From positions 321,295,186 through 321,359,185 of the forward strand of contig NC_058520.1 in NCBI RefSeq assembly GCF_904849725.1: DNA of 64,000 nt. The letters run 5' to 3'. Under the pieces are notes generated by a model, which saw only the letters and a list, made by a program, of their open reading frames with translations, had not been told where the DNA came from and made no database searches. How positions within the stretch are numbered: the stretch's first letter is position 1; the number at the start of each line of letters is the position of its first letter. A program made the position numbers and the translations under genes. Of the stretch, positions 45,676 through 55,240 are shown one piece after another. The DNA comes from Hordeum vulgare subsp. vulgare. Its lineage: Eukaryota; Streptophyta; Magnoliopsida; Poales; Poaceae.

Positions 45676-47350
45676 CACCATGTATTTCTGATTAAATAGA
45701 TACTTATATACCTATAAATGATTTTTGGGAAAAATAAAGAGCAAACTATAATGCAGTTGCAGTTCAAATTTAACCCGCTTCCAGCTGAATCGACATAAAT
45801 TTGTCTTTTTCACGAGAGGTGGATAAAAGTTTTTAACATCCAACCATTTTGTCAATTGTACATTAAATACGGACTAGTATTTTATAAAAATGATTTGGTC
45901 CAATTTTGAAATAAATATATGGTACGTCCTTCATAAAAAAACTCATTTTGGTCACTTGAAAAATGAAAAATGAATTTTTCATAGAAGGAAAATGAAAACT
46001 TCCTTAATCAACATTGTTTGCCATTCCAATATGGACCCTTGTGCATAATATTATATCATTTCAACAAAATATGTCATTAATGTGACCATAAGATTGATCA
46101 TTTGGCTTGAAAGCCATGAATCTTCACACATGATAGCCCATTTCTAAGAACACTTATTTAAAATAATTGTCGTATTACTAGTTTATTATTTTTATTGGTA
46201 ACTTTGTCACATATAATGACACAATGCAATGGTTTTCCATTTTTTGAATTTGTTTCGAATTTTTCATGGCCATTTCAAAACGCGGTCGAAACAGCGGGTA
46301 TGACCGTTCCTACCTAGTGATTGAATCTTCGAAATATTTTGGTGTTTCTATGATTAAATTGATACTTGTGTACCTAGAAATGATTTTTAGAAAAAATAAA
46401 CATCAAAGTATAATGTTGCTGCAGTTCAAATTTGACCCGCTTTCAGCTTATTCAACGAAAATTTGTCTTTTTCATGAGAGGTCGATAAAAGTCTTTAACA
46501 CCCAACCATTTGATCAATTTTACATTAAATATGTCCTAGTATGTTAGAAAAATGATTTGGTCTAATTTTGCTACAAATATATGGTAGGTCCTTCACAAAA
46601 AAACTCATTTTGCGCACTTGAAAAATGGAAAATGAATTTTTCATACAAGGAAAATGAAAATTTCCTTAAGGAACATTGTTTGCCATTCCAATACACACCC
46701 TTGTGCATAATATTAGATCATTTGAACAAACTATGCCATGAATGTGGCCATAAGATTGATCATTTGGCTTGAAAGCCATGAATCTTCACACACGATAGCC
46801 CATTCATGAGAACACTTTTTTTAAATAATTTCCATATTACAACTTTATTATTTTTCCTGGTAAGTTGGTGACATATAATGACACAATGCGAAGGTTTTTC
46901 AATTTTTTGATTTTTTTAGAATTTTTCATGCGTGTTTCAAAATGCGGTTCAAACGGTGGGTATGACCGTTCGTAGCTAGGGCTTGATTCTTGCAAATATT
47001 TTGGTGTTTCTATGATTAAATAGATAATTATGTACCTAGAAATGATTTTTGGGAAAATTATAGAGCAATCTATCAAAGAGTTGTAGTTCAAATTTGACCT
47101 TCTTCCAGGTGAATCAAAAAAATTGTCTTTTTCACGAGAGGTGGATCAAAAGCTTTTGGCACCAAACCATTTGTTAAATTGTACATTTAATAAGACTTAA
47201 ATTTTTAGAAAAATGATTTGGTCCAATTTTGCAACAAATATTTGGTAGGTCCTTCACAAAAAACTCACTTTGGCCACTTGAAAAATGAAAAATGGATTTT
47301 TTGTGCAAAGAAAATGAAAAGTCCCTTTAGCAACATTGTTTATAATTGCA
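45676..47350. repeat. 662-base tandem repeat, about 2.5 units
   Basis: ATTAAAT-containing anchors at 45691, 46353 and 47015 are exactly 662 bases apart. Shared blocks include TTTTTCA(C/T)GAGAGGT, AAAAATGATTTGGTC and CAACATTGTTTGCCATTCCAA. The third unit is cut at about 47350, where captured gene DNA starts. Fragments of the same unit (CTCATTTTGAGCACT, GAAAATGAA) reappear at 47885-48060, so the capture at 47454-47880 landed inside the array. Confidence 0.85.
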
Positions 47351-47461
47351 AGATGCAAGCTTGTATACTCCAAAAGATCATATTTAGATCTTATCATGTG
47401 AAAAAGTAGAAGCAAAACAATAAGAAAAATACAACTACATATGCTTTATTCTAATTGGTGG

Positions 47462-47565
47462 AATTGGTTGTGGCATGGATCGATCTCTCCATCCCCATCC
47501 ATCCATCAATATCTCCATCCCCATCCATCCATCCATCTCTCCATCCCCATCCATCCATCGCTCTC
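47462..47565 (+). repeat. CATC-type simple repeat in captured promoter/leader DNA
   Basis: Runs of CCATCCATC and CTCCATCCCC precede the captured exon at 47688. Pyrimidine-rich sequence of this kind is common in plant 5' leaders, so it was probably captured with the gene fragment. Confidence 0.7.
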
Positions 47566-47687
47566 TCTCGCGCACAAGAACCCTAGCCCTCTCCCCGGTC
47601 TCCCCCACTACTCGGGCTGCGTCCCCTCCACCATCCTCCACAGAAGAAAGGGGAACGAGCTACCACAGGCGGAGGCGGCGGAGGAGG

Positions 47688-47810
47688 ATGGGGTTTATGC
47701 TGCAGGTGAGGCTGGCCTCCTTCTTCGCTGGCGCGGCCGCCGCGGCCGCCGCCGGCGGCTACTTCCTCTACAAGGACTACAAGATCGCCCACGAATCCAC
47801 CACCCTCCAG
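47688..47810 (+). pseudogene. Captured first exon of a small unidentified plant protein
   Basis: ATG at 47688 opens 41 codons (MGFMLQVRLASFFAGAAAAA, then YFLYKDYKIAHE) ending at a clean splice donor, CCTCCAG|GTACAG, at 47810. An alanine-rich hydrophobic segment at residues 8-27 looks like a membrane anchor or organelle signal. A leader containing AACCCTAGCCCTCTCC lies upstream. The GC-rich, codon-biased sequence contrasts with the AT-rich transposon around it. I recall uncharacterised small plant proteins of this type but cannot name a function. The rest of the gene is absent; after about 47880 the transposon repeat resumes. Confidence 0.65.
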
Positions 47811-48545
47811 GTACAGACCGCGCCCTCCTCCTCCCCTCCCCCCGCGTCTCAGATCTCGGACCGTGTACCACTCATCCTGTCATGAACTGGAAAACTCATT
47901 TTGAGCACTCGGAAGATGGAAAATGAATTTTTTGTCCAAAGAAAATGAAAAATTCATTTGAATACATCTTAATAATGTGTTTCTTCCATGACAAAATTAG
48001 GTGTCAACAAGGTCCTTCACAGAAAACCATATTTGTCACTCGAAAATAGAAAATGTTTTTCTGAAAAAGAAATTATTTTCAGTTAATTACAACCAATTTA
48101 GATGGTCATAGCGTATTCATAGTGTTTTACTCCGTTCTAATTGGCCCATGAGGATGTCACGCGGATCATGCATTAAGGACCGTTGGATGATCCCGGATCC
48201 AACGACAGCCCTCTACTCTGTAGATGAAACCCTAGTTTTCTCGTCCTCGCATTTTTCATCCACCCCCCCGCCTCCCTTCTTCCTCTCTTCTGCTTCCTCC
48301 CTTCCTCCCGAGCTCCTTTCTCTCCAGCTCCCCGATCCAATCCCTTCCCCACATCGGCGCCGCCACCCACCGCCCCGCGTCGCTCCCTCATACCTCGTCG
48401 TGTTGTCATCGGTCATGGTGGGCGTCGCTCCCAGCCTCTCCCCTCCCCACCACTTGACCGACCTGCCTCCCCGTCCTCCTTCTCCCCCCGCTCGTCAGGT
48501 TCGGAGCAACCTCCTCCCCCGCTAGGATACGCGGCTGCCTCCGCA
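47811..48545 (+). other. Captured intron start, transposon repeat piece and a second captured leader
   Basis: 47811-47882 is the beginning of the captured intron. 47885-48060 returns to the 662-base repeat. From about 48146 GC-rich DNA with GAAACCCTAG and pyrimidine runs resembles the promoter and leader of a second gene, leading into the QCR8 exon. Confidence 0.55.
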
Positions 48546-48701
48546 ACAGCGAATGAAGGTAGTGGTGTACGCGCTGTCGTCGTTCCAGCAGCAGGTGATG
48601 CCGGGCCTGTGGAAGGACATCACCACCAAGATCCACCACAAGGTCTCCGAGAACTGGATCTCCACCATGCTCCTCGTCACCCCTGTTGTCGGCACCTACC
48701 A
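48546..48701 (+). pseudogene. QCR8: Captured exon of cytochrome bc1 subunit 8 (QCR8)
   Basis: The exon encodes VVVYALSSFQQQVMPGLWKD followed by KIHHKVSENWIS and LLVTPVVGTY, which matches the plant ubiquinol-cytochrome c reductase subunit 8 along nearly all of its central region. QCR8 is a small inner-membrane subunit of mitochondrial complex III next to cytochrome b. The fragment has no stop and ends at a splice donor near 48702 (CCA|GTACGT). The N-terminal few residues and the C-terminal exon (after GTY in the intact protein) are missing. It is on the same strand as the other captured pieces. Confidence 0.85.
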
Positions 48702-48999
48702 GTACGTCCCTCCCTCCTCCCACTCCCACTCGGCTCCCGCGAACGGATCCCTGCAGATGCGTCCGGTCGAGCGGCGGATCCGATTTGCGTTGGTCGCGTG
48801 TGGCTCTCGGTTGGCTTCGAGATCCGATTTGGGGCTCGATCTCGTTATCCTATCTCGCTGGAGCCTTCGCGCAGATTCGATGTGGCGTGTGCGTGTTTAC
48901 CTTTAGAAGTCATCTAATGTACTGTATCTTGTTTGCATGACGTTGACCGTATAGGCTATGGATGGTTTGCGGGAACTGGATGGTTTGCGGGAATTGGAG
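48702..48999 (+). other. Captured intron-like sequence between QCR8 and hydrolase exons
   Basis: GC-rich at first (an intron 1 of a cereal gene often looks like this), then AT-rich near 48900-48955. No domain. The junction between QCR8-derived and hydrolase-derived DNA is somewhere in 48900-48990; a short direct repeat GATGGTTTGCGGGAA at 48961 and 48981 lies there. Confidence 0.4.
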
Positions 49000-49145
49000 A
49001 GCCTTCCACGAGATCCATCTCTCCCCGGAGAAGCCGCCCACCGCCACCGCCTTCGTCCTCCACGGCCTCCTGGGCTCCGGCCGCAACTGGCGCACCTTCT
49101 CCCGCACCCTCGCCTCCCAGCTCCGCGACCGCTCCCCCTCCGACG
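49000..49145 (+). pseudogene. Captured exon of an ABHD11-like alpha/beta hydrolase
   Basis: In frame 48962-49145 the exon encodes FHEIHLSPEKPPTATAFVLH, GLLGSGRNWRTFSRTLASQL and RDRSPSD. The block LHGLLGSGRNWR is the N-terminal strand and oxyanion-loop region of plant ABHD11-type alpha/beta hydrolases. The catalytic nucleophile elbow lies further downstream in the family and is not included. The exon ends at a splice donor (GACG|GTAACT) at 49146. No stop in the captured part. Confidence 0.8.
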
Positions 49146-49913
49146 GTAACTGCCGCCGAATACCGCCTTTTTAAATGCGTATGTATCTCTTAATATTTAG
49201 CTCTGCTACTGATCGTTGTGGTATTCACTGAACCTTGAAGAATCGTCAATGTGCCCGACATTTGGTATAGTGTGCTTACATGCAGGGAGTTGTTCAGACT
49301 TCAGATTATGAGTGCTGCATTTTTTGTGTACTATAGGCCTCACTTTTCATCTATCTTTTCGGATCTTTACATGTTTATTTATCTTTTGAGATCACGTCTT
49401 ACTAGTTGGGTCAGAACAGACTATTAGTAATTCTAGTAGTTTTAAATTATTCATAGCTGGGTTGCCGCTGCACGATGGAGTAGTAGTGTATTATATAAGC
49501 TGAAGAGAATTCTTCAAACCTACCTGCTCTGCTCCTCTATGGTATCCAAGGGGAGTAGTTTAAAAAAATTGTCCAAATATGAATTAGTTGTACACCTGAC
49601 ACACAGTTGGGGTATGCTCTGTATCGACAATGAAACTAACTTAGGTGAGCACACACACAATGATTGAGCTGGAAGGCAGCTGTGTGTCTCCAGGAGGTTG
49701 TGGCGGTTAATTAATGAACTGCATTATCTGGTCCTAGGCTAATCAGAGCTTATGTGTCTGAATTCTGATGACTCCAACGACTGGCAACCACAACAACCAA
49801 TCAGAAATTAGACTTGTTGTACCAGCTCAGCTCCAATGTATACTGCAGATTGTTATGGTATGTAGTACATGTTACTGCAGACTTGTGGTTAAATATTTTT
49901 TTTGTTCGCGCAG
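49146..49913 (+). other. Captured intron-like DNA
   Basis: AT-rich non-coding sequence from the hydrolase donor to the acceptor of the heptahelical exon (TTTTGTTCGCGCAG). The change from one source gene to the other cannot be placed by eye. Confidence 0.4.
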
Positions 49914-50102
49914 ATCATGGAGATCCAGAGCGCGCTGGCGTCGGGCATGTGCGGCGCGGGGCACGCGGTGGCGCGGTGGCCGCGCACGGTGTTCATGTTC
50001 GGGGCCATGACATGCCTGTTTGTGAGCGCGGCGGCGCACTTGCTGGCGAGCCACTCGCGCCGCTTCAACCGGCTCTTCTCGCAGCTCAAGTACGCCGGCT
50101 AC
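49914..50102 (+). pseudogene. Captured exon of a heptahelical (PAQR/ADIPOR family) membrane protein
   Basis: After an acceptor TTCGCGCAG|ATC the exon encodes VARWPRTVFMFGAMTCLFVS, AAAHLLASHSRRFNRLF and SQLKYAG. This matches the first transmembrane helices of plant heptahelical proteins, in which a WP...FxxGAMxCL...S...HLL.xHS pattern and a following (D/K)YAG are conserved. Family members are seven-helix membrane proteins related to animal adiponectin receptors. The D of the usual DYAG is K here. GC content is much higher than in the flanks. The fragment is open but lacks both ends of the gene. Confidence 0.72.
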
Positions 50103-50376
50103 GGTGAACTATTTTCTAGATACATCGACGACCCTGATTTTCAGTTTAGGTATGAATATGATACATATTGAGGTTATAGACTAATTAGTGTAGTACTCAG
50201 GGATAGCTGAAAAGTGTAGCAGCTGTTGACAGGAAGCAACAAAGTGTATCCTTCCACACGACTGTCAGCCGGTTATCTTTGATTGAATTGATTTTGTTCG
50301 TTAAGCTCACAAATCTGGATTGTACTTCTTTATTTATGTATGCGTGCCCCTTGACATAACTTAGTGGGATAAAAAA
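50103..50376 (+). other. Junction DNA between heptahelical and villin fragments
   Basis: Non-coding, AT-rich; contains the changeover from the heptahelical gene to the villin intron. No signal beyond that. Confidence 0.35.
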
Positions 50377-50775
50377 AGGCGAATTGAAGATTTTAAGCCA
50401 GTTGCATTGCCAAAATTTGATTATGGTAAATTCTATTCTAGAGATTCATCTATAGTTTTGCAGGTGATTGGTTTGACTCTTGCATTCTCTGATGCATCAT
50501 TGATCTTTCTGTTTTTCTATCATACAAAAGTTACTAAGCTATTTCTTTGTATTTTTCTAGACGACTTCTCCTAAGGGTGGTGCATACCTGTAAAACGTCC
50601 ACTTCTGGATTGGGAAAGACTCAAGCCAAGTACACACCGTGTAAACTTCAATTTCCGTCACACTCAGAAACCCATTTTCAACTAACTGACGACTTGTCGT
50701 TGTGCAGGATGAAGCTGGAGCTGCAGCAATCAAGACGGTTGAACTCGATTCTGTACTTGGGGGGTCGTGCAGTCT
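50377..50775 (+). pseudogene. Captured villin fragment: three exons of the first gelsolin domain
   Basis: Exon pieces at 50377-50463 ([24 protein letters not shown]), 50561-50629 ([21 protein letters not shown]) and 50708-50775 (DEAGAAAIKTVELDSVLGG) reproduce the N-terminal gelsolin-like repeat of plant villins, actin-bundling proteins. Introns keep GT...AG borders at 50464/50560 and 50630/50707. Breaks: TAA at 50591-50593 in place of a tyrosine codon, one extra G in the run near 50761, and TAG in place of the final glutamine codon. The remaining five gelsolin repeats and the headpiece are absent. The fragment is a pseudogene brought in by the CACTA element. Confidence 0.83.
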
Positions 50776-51586
50776 AGTATAGGGAACTCGATTCTGTATT
50801 TGTTGTTATCGCTACACCATCATTTATTTTCTGATGATATGCATGTTCGTCATCCAGTTCCTCAACCCCAAAGGTGAATTTTGTTTGCTGGTATGAGTTG
50901 TGTGCTCTAGCAAATCATTGTCGTGATTCTAAATTGTAGTAGTCTCTTCTGTTGGCGTTTTACATCATGTGTATCACTATCAGTTAAGAAATGAATATGT
51001 GAAATCAGTACTTCTTCATATCCAACTCCAAATATGTGTTTCTCAGTTTGTTGATAATTTAGATGCCCCACTCATGAATCATTCCAGGTGAAAATACTGA
51101 ACAAAGCTATGCATATATACTATTGAATTTTAAGCACAATTTAACAAGTAGGCTGTGGTTATGGACTTGTTTGGTCGGTTTGGTGTGATAAACTTTGTGA
51201 TTGTTAATTATTCTGTTTACTGGAACGAAACTAATAGCTGGCCGTATCTAGATTGTCTATATTAATCTCGTTTGACGAATAGATGTTCTACTTACCTGTT
51301 TTAGTTGAACTTGTGAAACCCATGGTTATATTAACAGTACCACTGTGTGGTCACTCAGTTTGAACTCGAAAGTGTTAGCTCAACGGATGTACGTACTTTG
51401 TTATATTCTGCTTAGAACAATAAATAAATGGCGTAATTACTGAAATCTCAAAGTGGTTACATGACAGACAATGTAACCTTTTTCTGCTGTAAATTACGAT
51501 TCCCTTGGAAGGAGTTGCAACATTTCCTTCATCATAGTTGGCTAGATGCTGCTGATTGACATTTTAGTTATCTATATGCCTATCAG
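50776..51586 (+). other. Captured intron-like DNA between villin and heme oxygenase exons
   Basis: AT-rich with no coding domain. The villin-derived and heme-oxygenase-derived introns meet in this stretch. Confidence 0.4.
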
Positions 51587-52330
51587 ATGGGGAGTTTCGG
51601 AACACTGGGTTAGAGAGATCAGAGGCACTGAACAAAGATCTAAAATGGTTCAGCGAACAGGGTCACACAATTCTGGAACCATCTGCTGCTGACACTAGAT
51701 ATGCTTCCTATTTGTAAGAGTTGTCTGAGAAGGACCATCATGCATTTTTCTCTCAGTTCTATAATATGTACTTTGGCAATCTGCTGGAGGTCGATTTACC
51801 GGCAAAAAGGTACCACTTTTCAGAACAGAACCTTATACCAAAACTTTCATGTGAGGTCAAATAGTTTGTGTGTTCGAATGGCTTCCCATGTTGTTGTTAA
51901 CAATCTGTTGTTGGCTCTGGTTCTTCTGATTGAAATTCCAAAAGAAGATAGCAGTATGTTATTACTGACTTACGCTATACAGTCCGTAGAGGGTCACTTT
52001 ATATATAGATCTGTTTCATATCTCGTTCTTCTGCTATGCAAATACTTGTACATTCATTCTATTGCTGGCCATTTCGTTGTGGAGCATGAATCCTTATCTT
52101 TGCTTATCCAAAGCAAATCTGGCCGGCATCATCGGAGACTAAAATTTGTGCTTGTGGTGTGAGCGAGAGTTACATGCTCCTCCATTGATAAATATTGTAA
52201 TCTAGTTCTCTATTCATTTCAGATTGCTGACAAGATTCTGAACAAAAAAGAGCTGGAATTCTACAAGTGGGAAGGTACCCTGTCCGATCTGCTGCAGAAT
52301 GTTCGCGAAAAACATAACCAAGTTGCTTCT
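51587..52330 (+). pseudogene. Captured heme oxygenase fragment: two exons and one intron
   Basis: The exon at 51587-51809 encodes FRNTGLERSEALNKDLKWFS, EQGHTILEPSA and SEKDHHAFFSQFYNMYF. The exon at 52223-52330 encodes [20 protein letters not shown] and [12 protein letters not shown]. These are consecutive exons of plant plastid heme oxygenase 1, which opens heme to biliverdin for phytochrome chromophore synthesis. Intron borders GT (51810) and AG (52221-52222) are intact. Breaks: TAA at 51715-51717, and the conserved AGGRMIGKK end of the first exon has decayed. The exon with the transit peptide and proximal heme-ligand region, and the C-terminal exon, are missing. A 153-codon frame over the intron (51701-52162) is not real. 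Confidence 0.88.
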
Positions 52331-52979
52331 GTAAGTCCAAAAGCTTTTTGTTGTTGTTGTAGTGCTTCAAAGGATACATGCCAGGCAATGGACGAATGAG
52401 CAGACCATCCTCGAGCAAAGCTCTCAGCAACATCCTTCCATGTGTGGACACGACTACAACCAACCGAACCATAGAAGCAAGTCCTCCTTTTGATTTGCTT
52501 CTAGCGTTATGCTGGAAGCAAGTGAAACTTTGTTCGTAGTAGTGTCAGTTTACTAGTTTATCAGCCATGCTGGTGTTGGTTCTAAAAGTGTGTATTTTGA
52601 TTGTGCAAACCTGGGAGATGTATTATGTGATGTTATATCATGGATGATTTTAATTCAACTTGGAGTTTTCTTGATTTTAATATGAAATAGTGTTGGATTT
52701 AATATCGGACAAATAATTTGGTCGAAAAGACCCAACAAATAGAAATGAAACCAAGTTCTGGAACAAAAAGCTGCTGAATTCAAAAATGAAAAAGGCCAAA
52801 ACTAAAATTGGATCAAATGTATTTGGGCACTAAAAGGCGAGTGCCCAAATTATAATGATAAAAAAATTAGAAAACAAATACTAAAGTGGCTGTAAATAGG
52901 CTAAGGCCCAAAAAGAAGCGCAATAAGAAAAGGCCAAAAAAATAAAACCAGCCCATGTGATCAATTGAAATGGATTGGG
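52331..52979 (+). other. End of captured DNA and right interior of the nested CACTA
   Basis: A clean donor at 52331 is followed by non-coding sequence. From about 52680 AT-rich, lightly repeated transposon DNA leads to the right subterminal region. A minus-strand frame at 52170-52472 overlaps the heme oxygenase exon antisense and is not supported. Confidence 0.4.
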
Positions 52980-53252
52980 CTGATTTCAACCATGACGTTT
53001 TGATTTCGTCGTAATTTTGCCACGTAGGACTGAGTTTGATTGCCAACAACGATTTAGGATCGTCGTAAAGGTTACGACAACCCAGGAATCGTTGTAAAAG
53101 TTACGACGATTTTGATCAAAACGTCGCTGCTGTTCATTTGTGACGCTCCGTTTTCGACGCTTGGTATTTCGTCGTGAGATCGTGGTAAATTGAAAACCGT
53201 GACGATGTAGCGACGAAAAAATGGCGTCGTGTATTAGCATATTCCTTTAGTG
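52980..53252. repeat. Right subterminal and terminal repeats of the nested CACTA
   Basis: TTACGACGATTTTG, GTCGTAAAGGTTACGAC and similar words recur, mirroring 44465-44660. The element ends with CATATTCCTTTAGTG at 53252. Confidence 0.8.
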
Positions 53253-53522
53253 GCGGACCACCTCAGCTCTTGTGCGTTGTATAGACTCGCCATGAAATGT
53301 GCACACCGTATAATTAGGCTTAAAGCCCCTCCTGTGCAGGTGTTTAATCATTACAGCCTGTGTCGTCTTTTTATAGTTGTCGCATCCAGGACAGGGGCAA
53401 TAGTTTCTTTCCTGGCCATTTGCGAATGCGGCTTTCACAAATTCCTTTGTTTTTACAAACCATCCTTTCGTCATCTCTTTCTGACTAGGGTGACCGGTAT
53501 ACATCCACGCACGATCACTCAT
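53253..53522 (-). pseudogene. CACTA transposase, N-terminal exon
   Basis: ATG at 53522, directly after an acceptor-like CGCCAG on the minus strand, opens MSDRAWMYTGHPSQKEMTKG and continues with the transposase-associated zinc-binding domain (NYCPCPGCDN, then HLHRRGFKPNYTVCTFHGE). The frame reaches the nested element at 53252 after 90 codons and continues at 44444. This domain precedes the catalytic TNP2 region in plant CACTA transposases. Confidence 0.9.
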
Positions 53523-53654
53523 CTGGCGTAGCAAAGACAGAAGAAATATATTTATATATAATTTAGCATTTATATTCAACGGTTAATCAGGTTCGCCATT
53601 TTTATTACGTGCAGGCAACCTACACGCTAATAGGTAAACATAGGTCCTAATCCC

Positions 53655-53880
53655 ACCCGAGTATGTGTAAATTGGGTTCGTTTTCCCATGCTCTGCTCCG
53701 GATCCAACGCAAAATTTCGGCAGCACCTCCCCGCTGTTCTCCTGATACACGTCTCCACAATAAACAGAGAGGATGTGCATCTGGAGAACAACAGGGAGGC
53801 ACTGACGAAATTCCGCATCGGATCTAGAGCACAGCATACGGGGAAACGAACCCAATCTACATATACTCGGGCTGTCCATG
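53655..53880. repeat. Inverted repeat (about 110-base arms) upstream of the transposase start
   Basis: The left arm (CCGAGTATGTGTAAATTGGG ... GCAGCACCTCCCCGCTGTTC) pairs with the right arm (GAACAACAGGGAGGCACTG ... CCCAATCTACATATACTCGG) with scattered mismatches and a loop of only a few bases near 53766. It lies in the transposase leader or first intron, just 130 bases from the ATG. Confidence 0.78.
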
Positions 53881-54194
53881 GATAATGTTGGACAATTCGA
53901 AAGGATGGCGGTTACAAATATGCAAAGACATGCATATTTATAGATGTCGCCCTTTCGAACGGGAGACACATACTGGTCACGCATACTAATAAATTAATTT
54001 AATTACCTAAATCTAGAAAGATTCATCCAGAAACCGAGCCACAGTAAATGAAGGGGCGGGGAGGAGATGAAATTTGTACTGACCCACGAATGTAGGGGCG
54101 GAGCTCGTACAATGCATGGGCAGGTCTTCACACAGCAGACCTCACAGCGACGAGACAACTATCACATGTAAATCCACCCGATCAACACAAATAT
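53881..54194. other. Transposase promoter/leader region of the outer CACTA
   Basis: Non-coding. It should contain the promoter of the minus-strand transposase gene, but I see no convincing TATA box. Confidence 0.35.
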
Positions 54195-54480
54195 TCTAAT
54201 TATGTCATTTTATAGCTAAATGGGATAATTATCTCATTGTTGGGGAAATAAGGTAAGGAGAATAATAAAGAGGAGAAGAAAGAGGAGAAGAAAGAGGAGG
54301 AGGAGGAGAAGAAGAAAGCAAGAAGAAGGAGAAGGAGGAGGAGGAGAAGAAGGAGAAGGTATTTTTCTTCTTCTTCTTCTTCTTCTTCTCCTCCTCCTCC
54401 TCCTCCTCTCCTCTTCTCCTCCTCCTCCTCCTCTCCTTTTCTCCTCCTCCTCTCCTCTTCTTCTCCTTTCACAGGAAATT
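54195..54480. repeat. Single copy of the purine/pyrimidine hairpin unit
   Basis: TAGCTAAATGGGATAATTAT and CATTGTTGGGGAAAT precede a GA-rich block and its CT-rich complement, as in the array at 38359-41390. Its presence on the other side of the gene suggests that the unit is an old part of this CACTA family that was amplified on one side. Confidence 0.8.
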
Positions 54481-55240
54481 TCGGCATGACAGGTCCCAAT
54501 TCCATATATCACGTGTCCAAATCACATGTCCACATATGACATGTCCACCTCAAATTTTATATAATAGGAAGAATAATATAGAACTTGAAGCAAAATGCAA
54601 GAGTCTTTTTTCTTCGCATTATTTGGAACTAGTGTTAATCGATTCTGTTTTTTTTCTTTAAATAGCCTATATAAAACTTGAAGAAAAAATTGCAACCTAA
54701 TAAAAATTAACCTAAGAACCTAATAAAAATTAACCTAAGTAACTTAACTAAATTAACCTAAACAACTTAAAGTAAGAACCTAATAGCAACAAGAACCTAA
54801 TAAAAATAACCTAACTAAATTAACCTAAGTAACTTAACTTAACTAAATTACCCTTAGCAAAGAGGCAAAGAGAGGAAAGGAGGGCCGGAGGACTTACAAG
54901 GGGCTAGGGGAGACGTCAGCGACGAGGTGGAGCTCGGGGGAAATGTCGGCGGCAAGGTGGACCAGGGGCACGGAGAGGAGGGGGTGGTGGTGGAGCAGGG
55001 GGTCGCAGGGAAGAGGGGGCGGTGCTGGAGCAGGGGAACGGAGAGGAGGGGGCGGTGGTGGAGCAGGGGCACGATGGTGGAGGAGGGGGTCGCAGGGAGG
55101 AGGAGGGGCGAGCTCCGGCGGCGGGTCCCGGGGAGGAGGGAGGAGGGAGGACGAGCTCTGGTGGCGGTGCAGGGAGAGAGTCGGGGGCTATGGTGAGCTG
55201 TTACGAGGGAGAGAGAGGGGGTGGGGTGGGGGTTGACGAC
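54481..55240. other. Outer CACTA right interior: AT-rich repeats then GC-rich repeats
   Basis: 54690-54850 repeats CCTAATAAAAATTAACCTAA-like phrases. 54950-55110 repeats GGAGCAGGGG and GAGAGGAGGGGGCGG phrases. Open frames on both strands here (for example 54854-55471 minus) are low-complexity and overlap the terminal repeats, so I do not call a gene. Confidence 0.5.

Larger units (their letters stand above)
44445..53252 (+). mobile_element. Gene-capturing CACTA element (Pack-CACTA type), 8.8 kb, nested in TNP2
   Basis: The left end CACTACAAGAAATATGCTCAT and the inverted right end CACTAAAGGAATATGCTAAT form the terminal repeat. Flanking ACG and GCG differ at one base; removing the element and one of them restores the TNP2 frame. 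Both ends carry dispersed ACGACGAT/CGTCATAA-type subterminal motifs. There is no transposase. Instead the interior holds a three-copy 662-base repeat and same-strand pieces of at least six host genes, with exon/intron borders kept. Confidence 0.9.

Noticed and set aside
48148..48525. 125-codon plus-strand frame before the QCR8 exon
   Set aside because: Pyrimidine-rich leader/promoter sequence gives long open frames by composition. The real coding signal starts at the QCR8 exon.
51701..52162. 153-codon plus-strand frame
   Set aside because: It overlaps the end of a heme oxygenase exon in a different frame and runs through the captured intron; no domain.
47688..52330. A single intact host gene with several exons
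   Set aside because: The exons belong to unrelated protein families (complex III subunit, hydrolase, seven-helix protein, villin, heme oxygenase) and several carry stops, so they are separate captured pieces.
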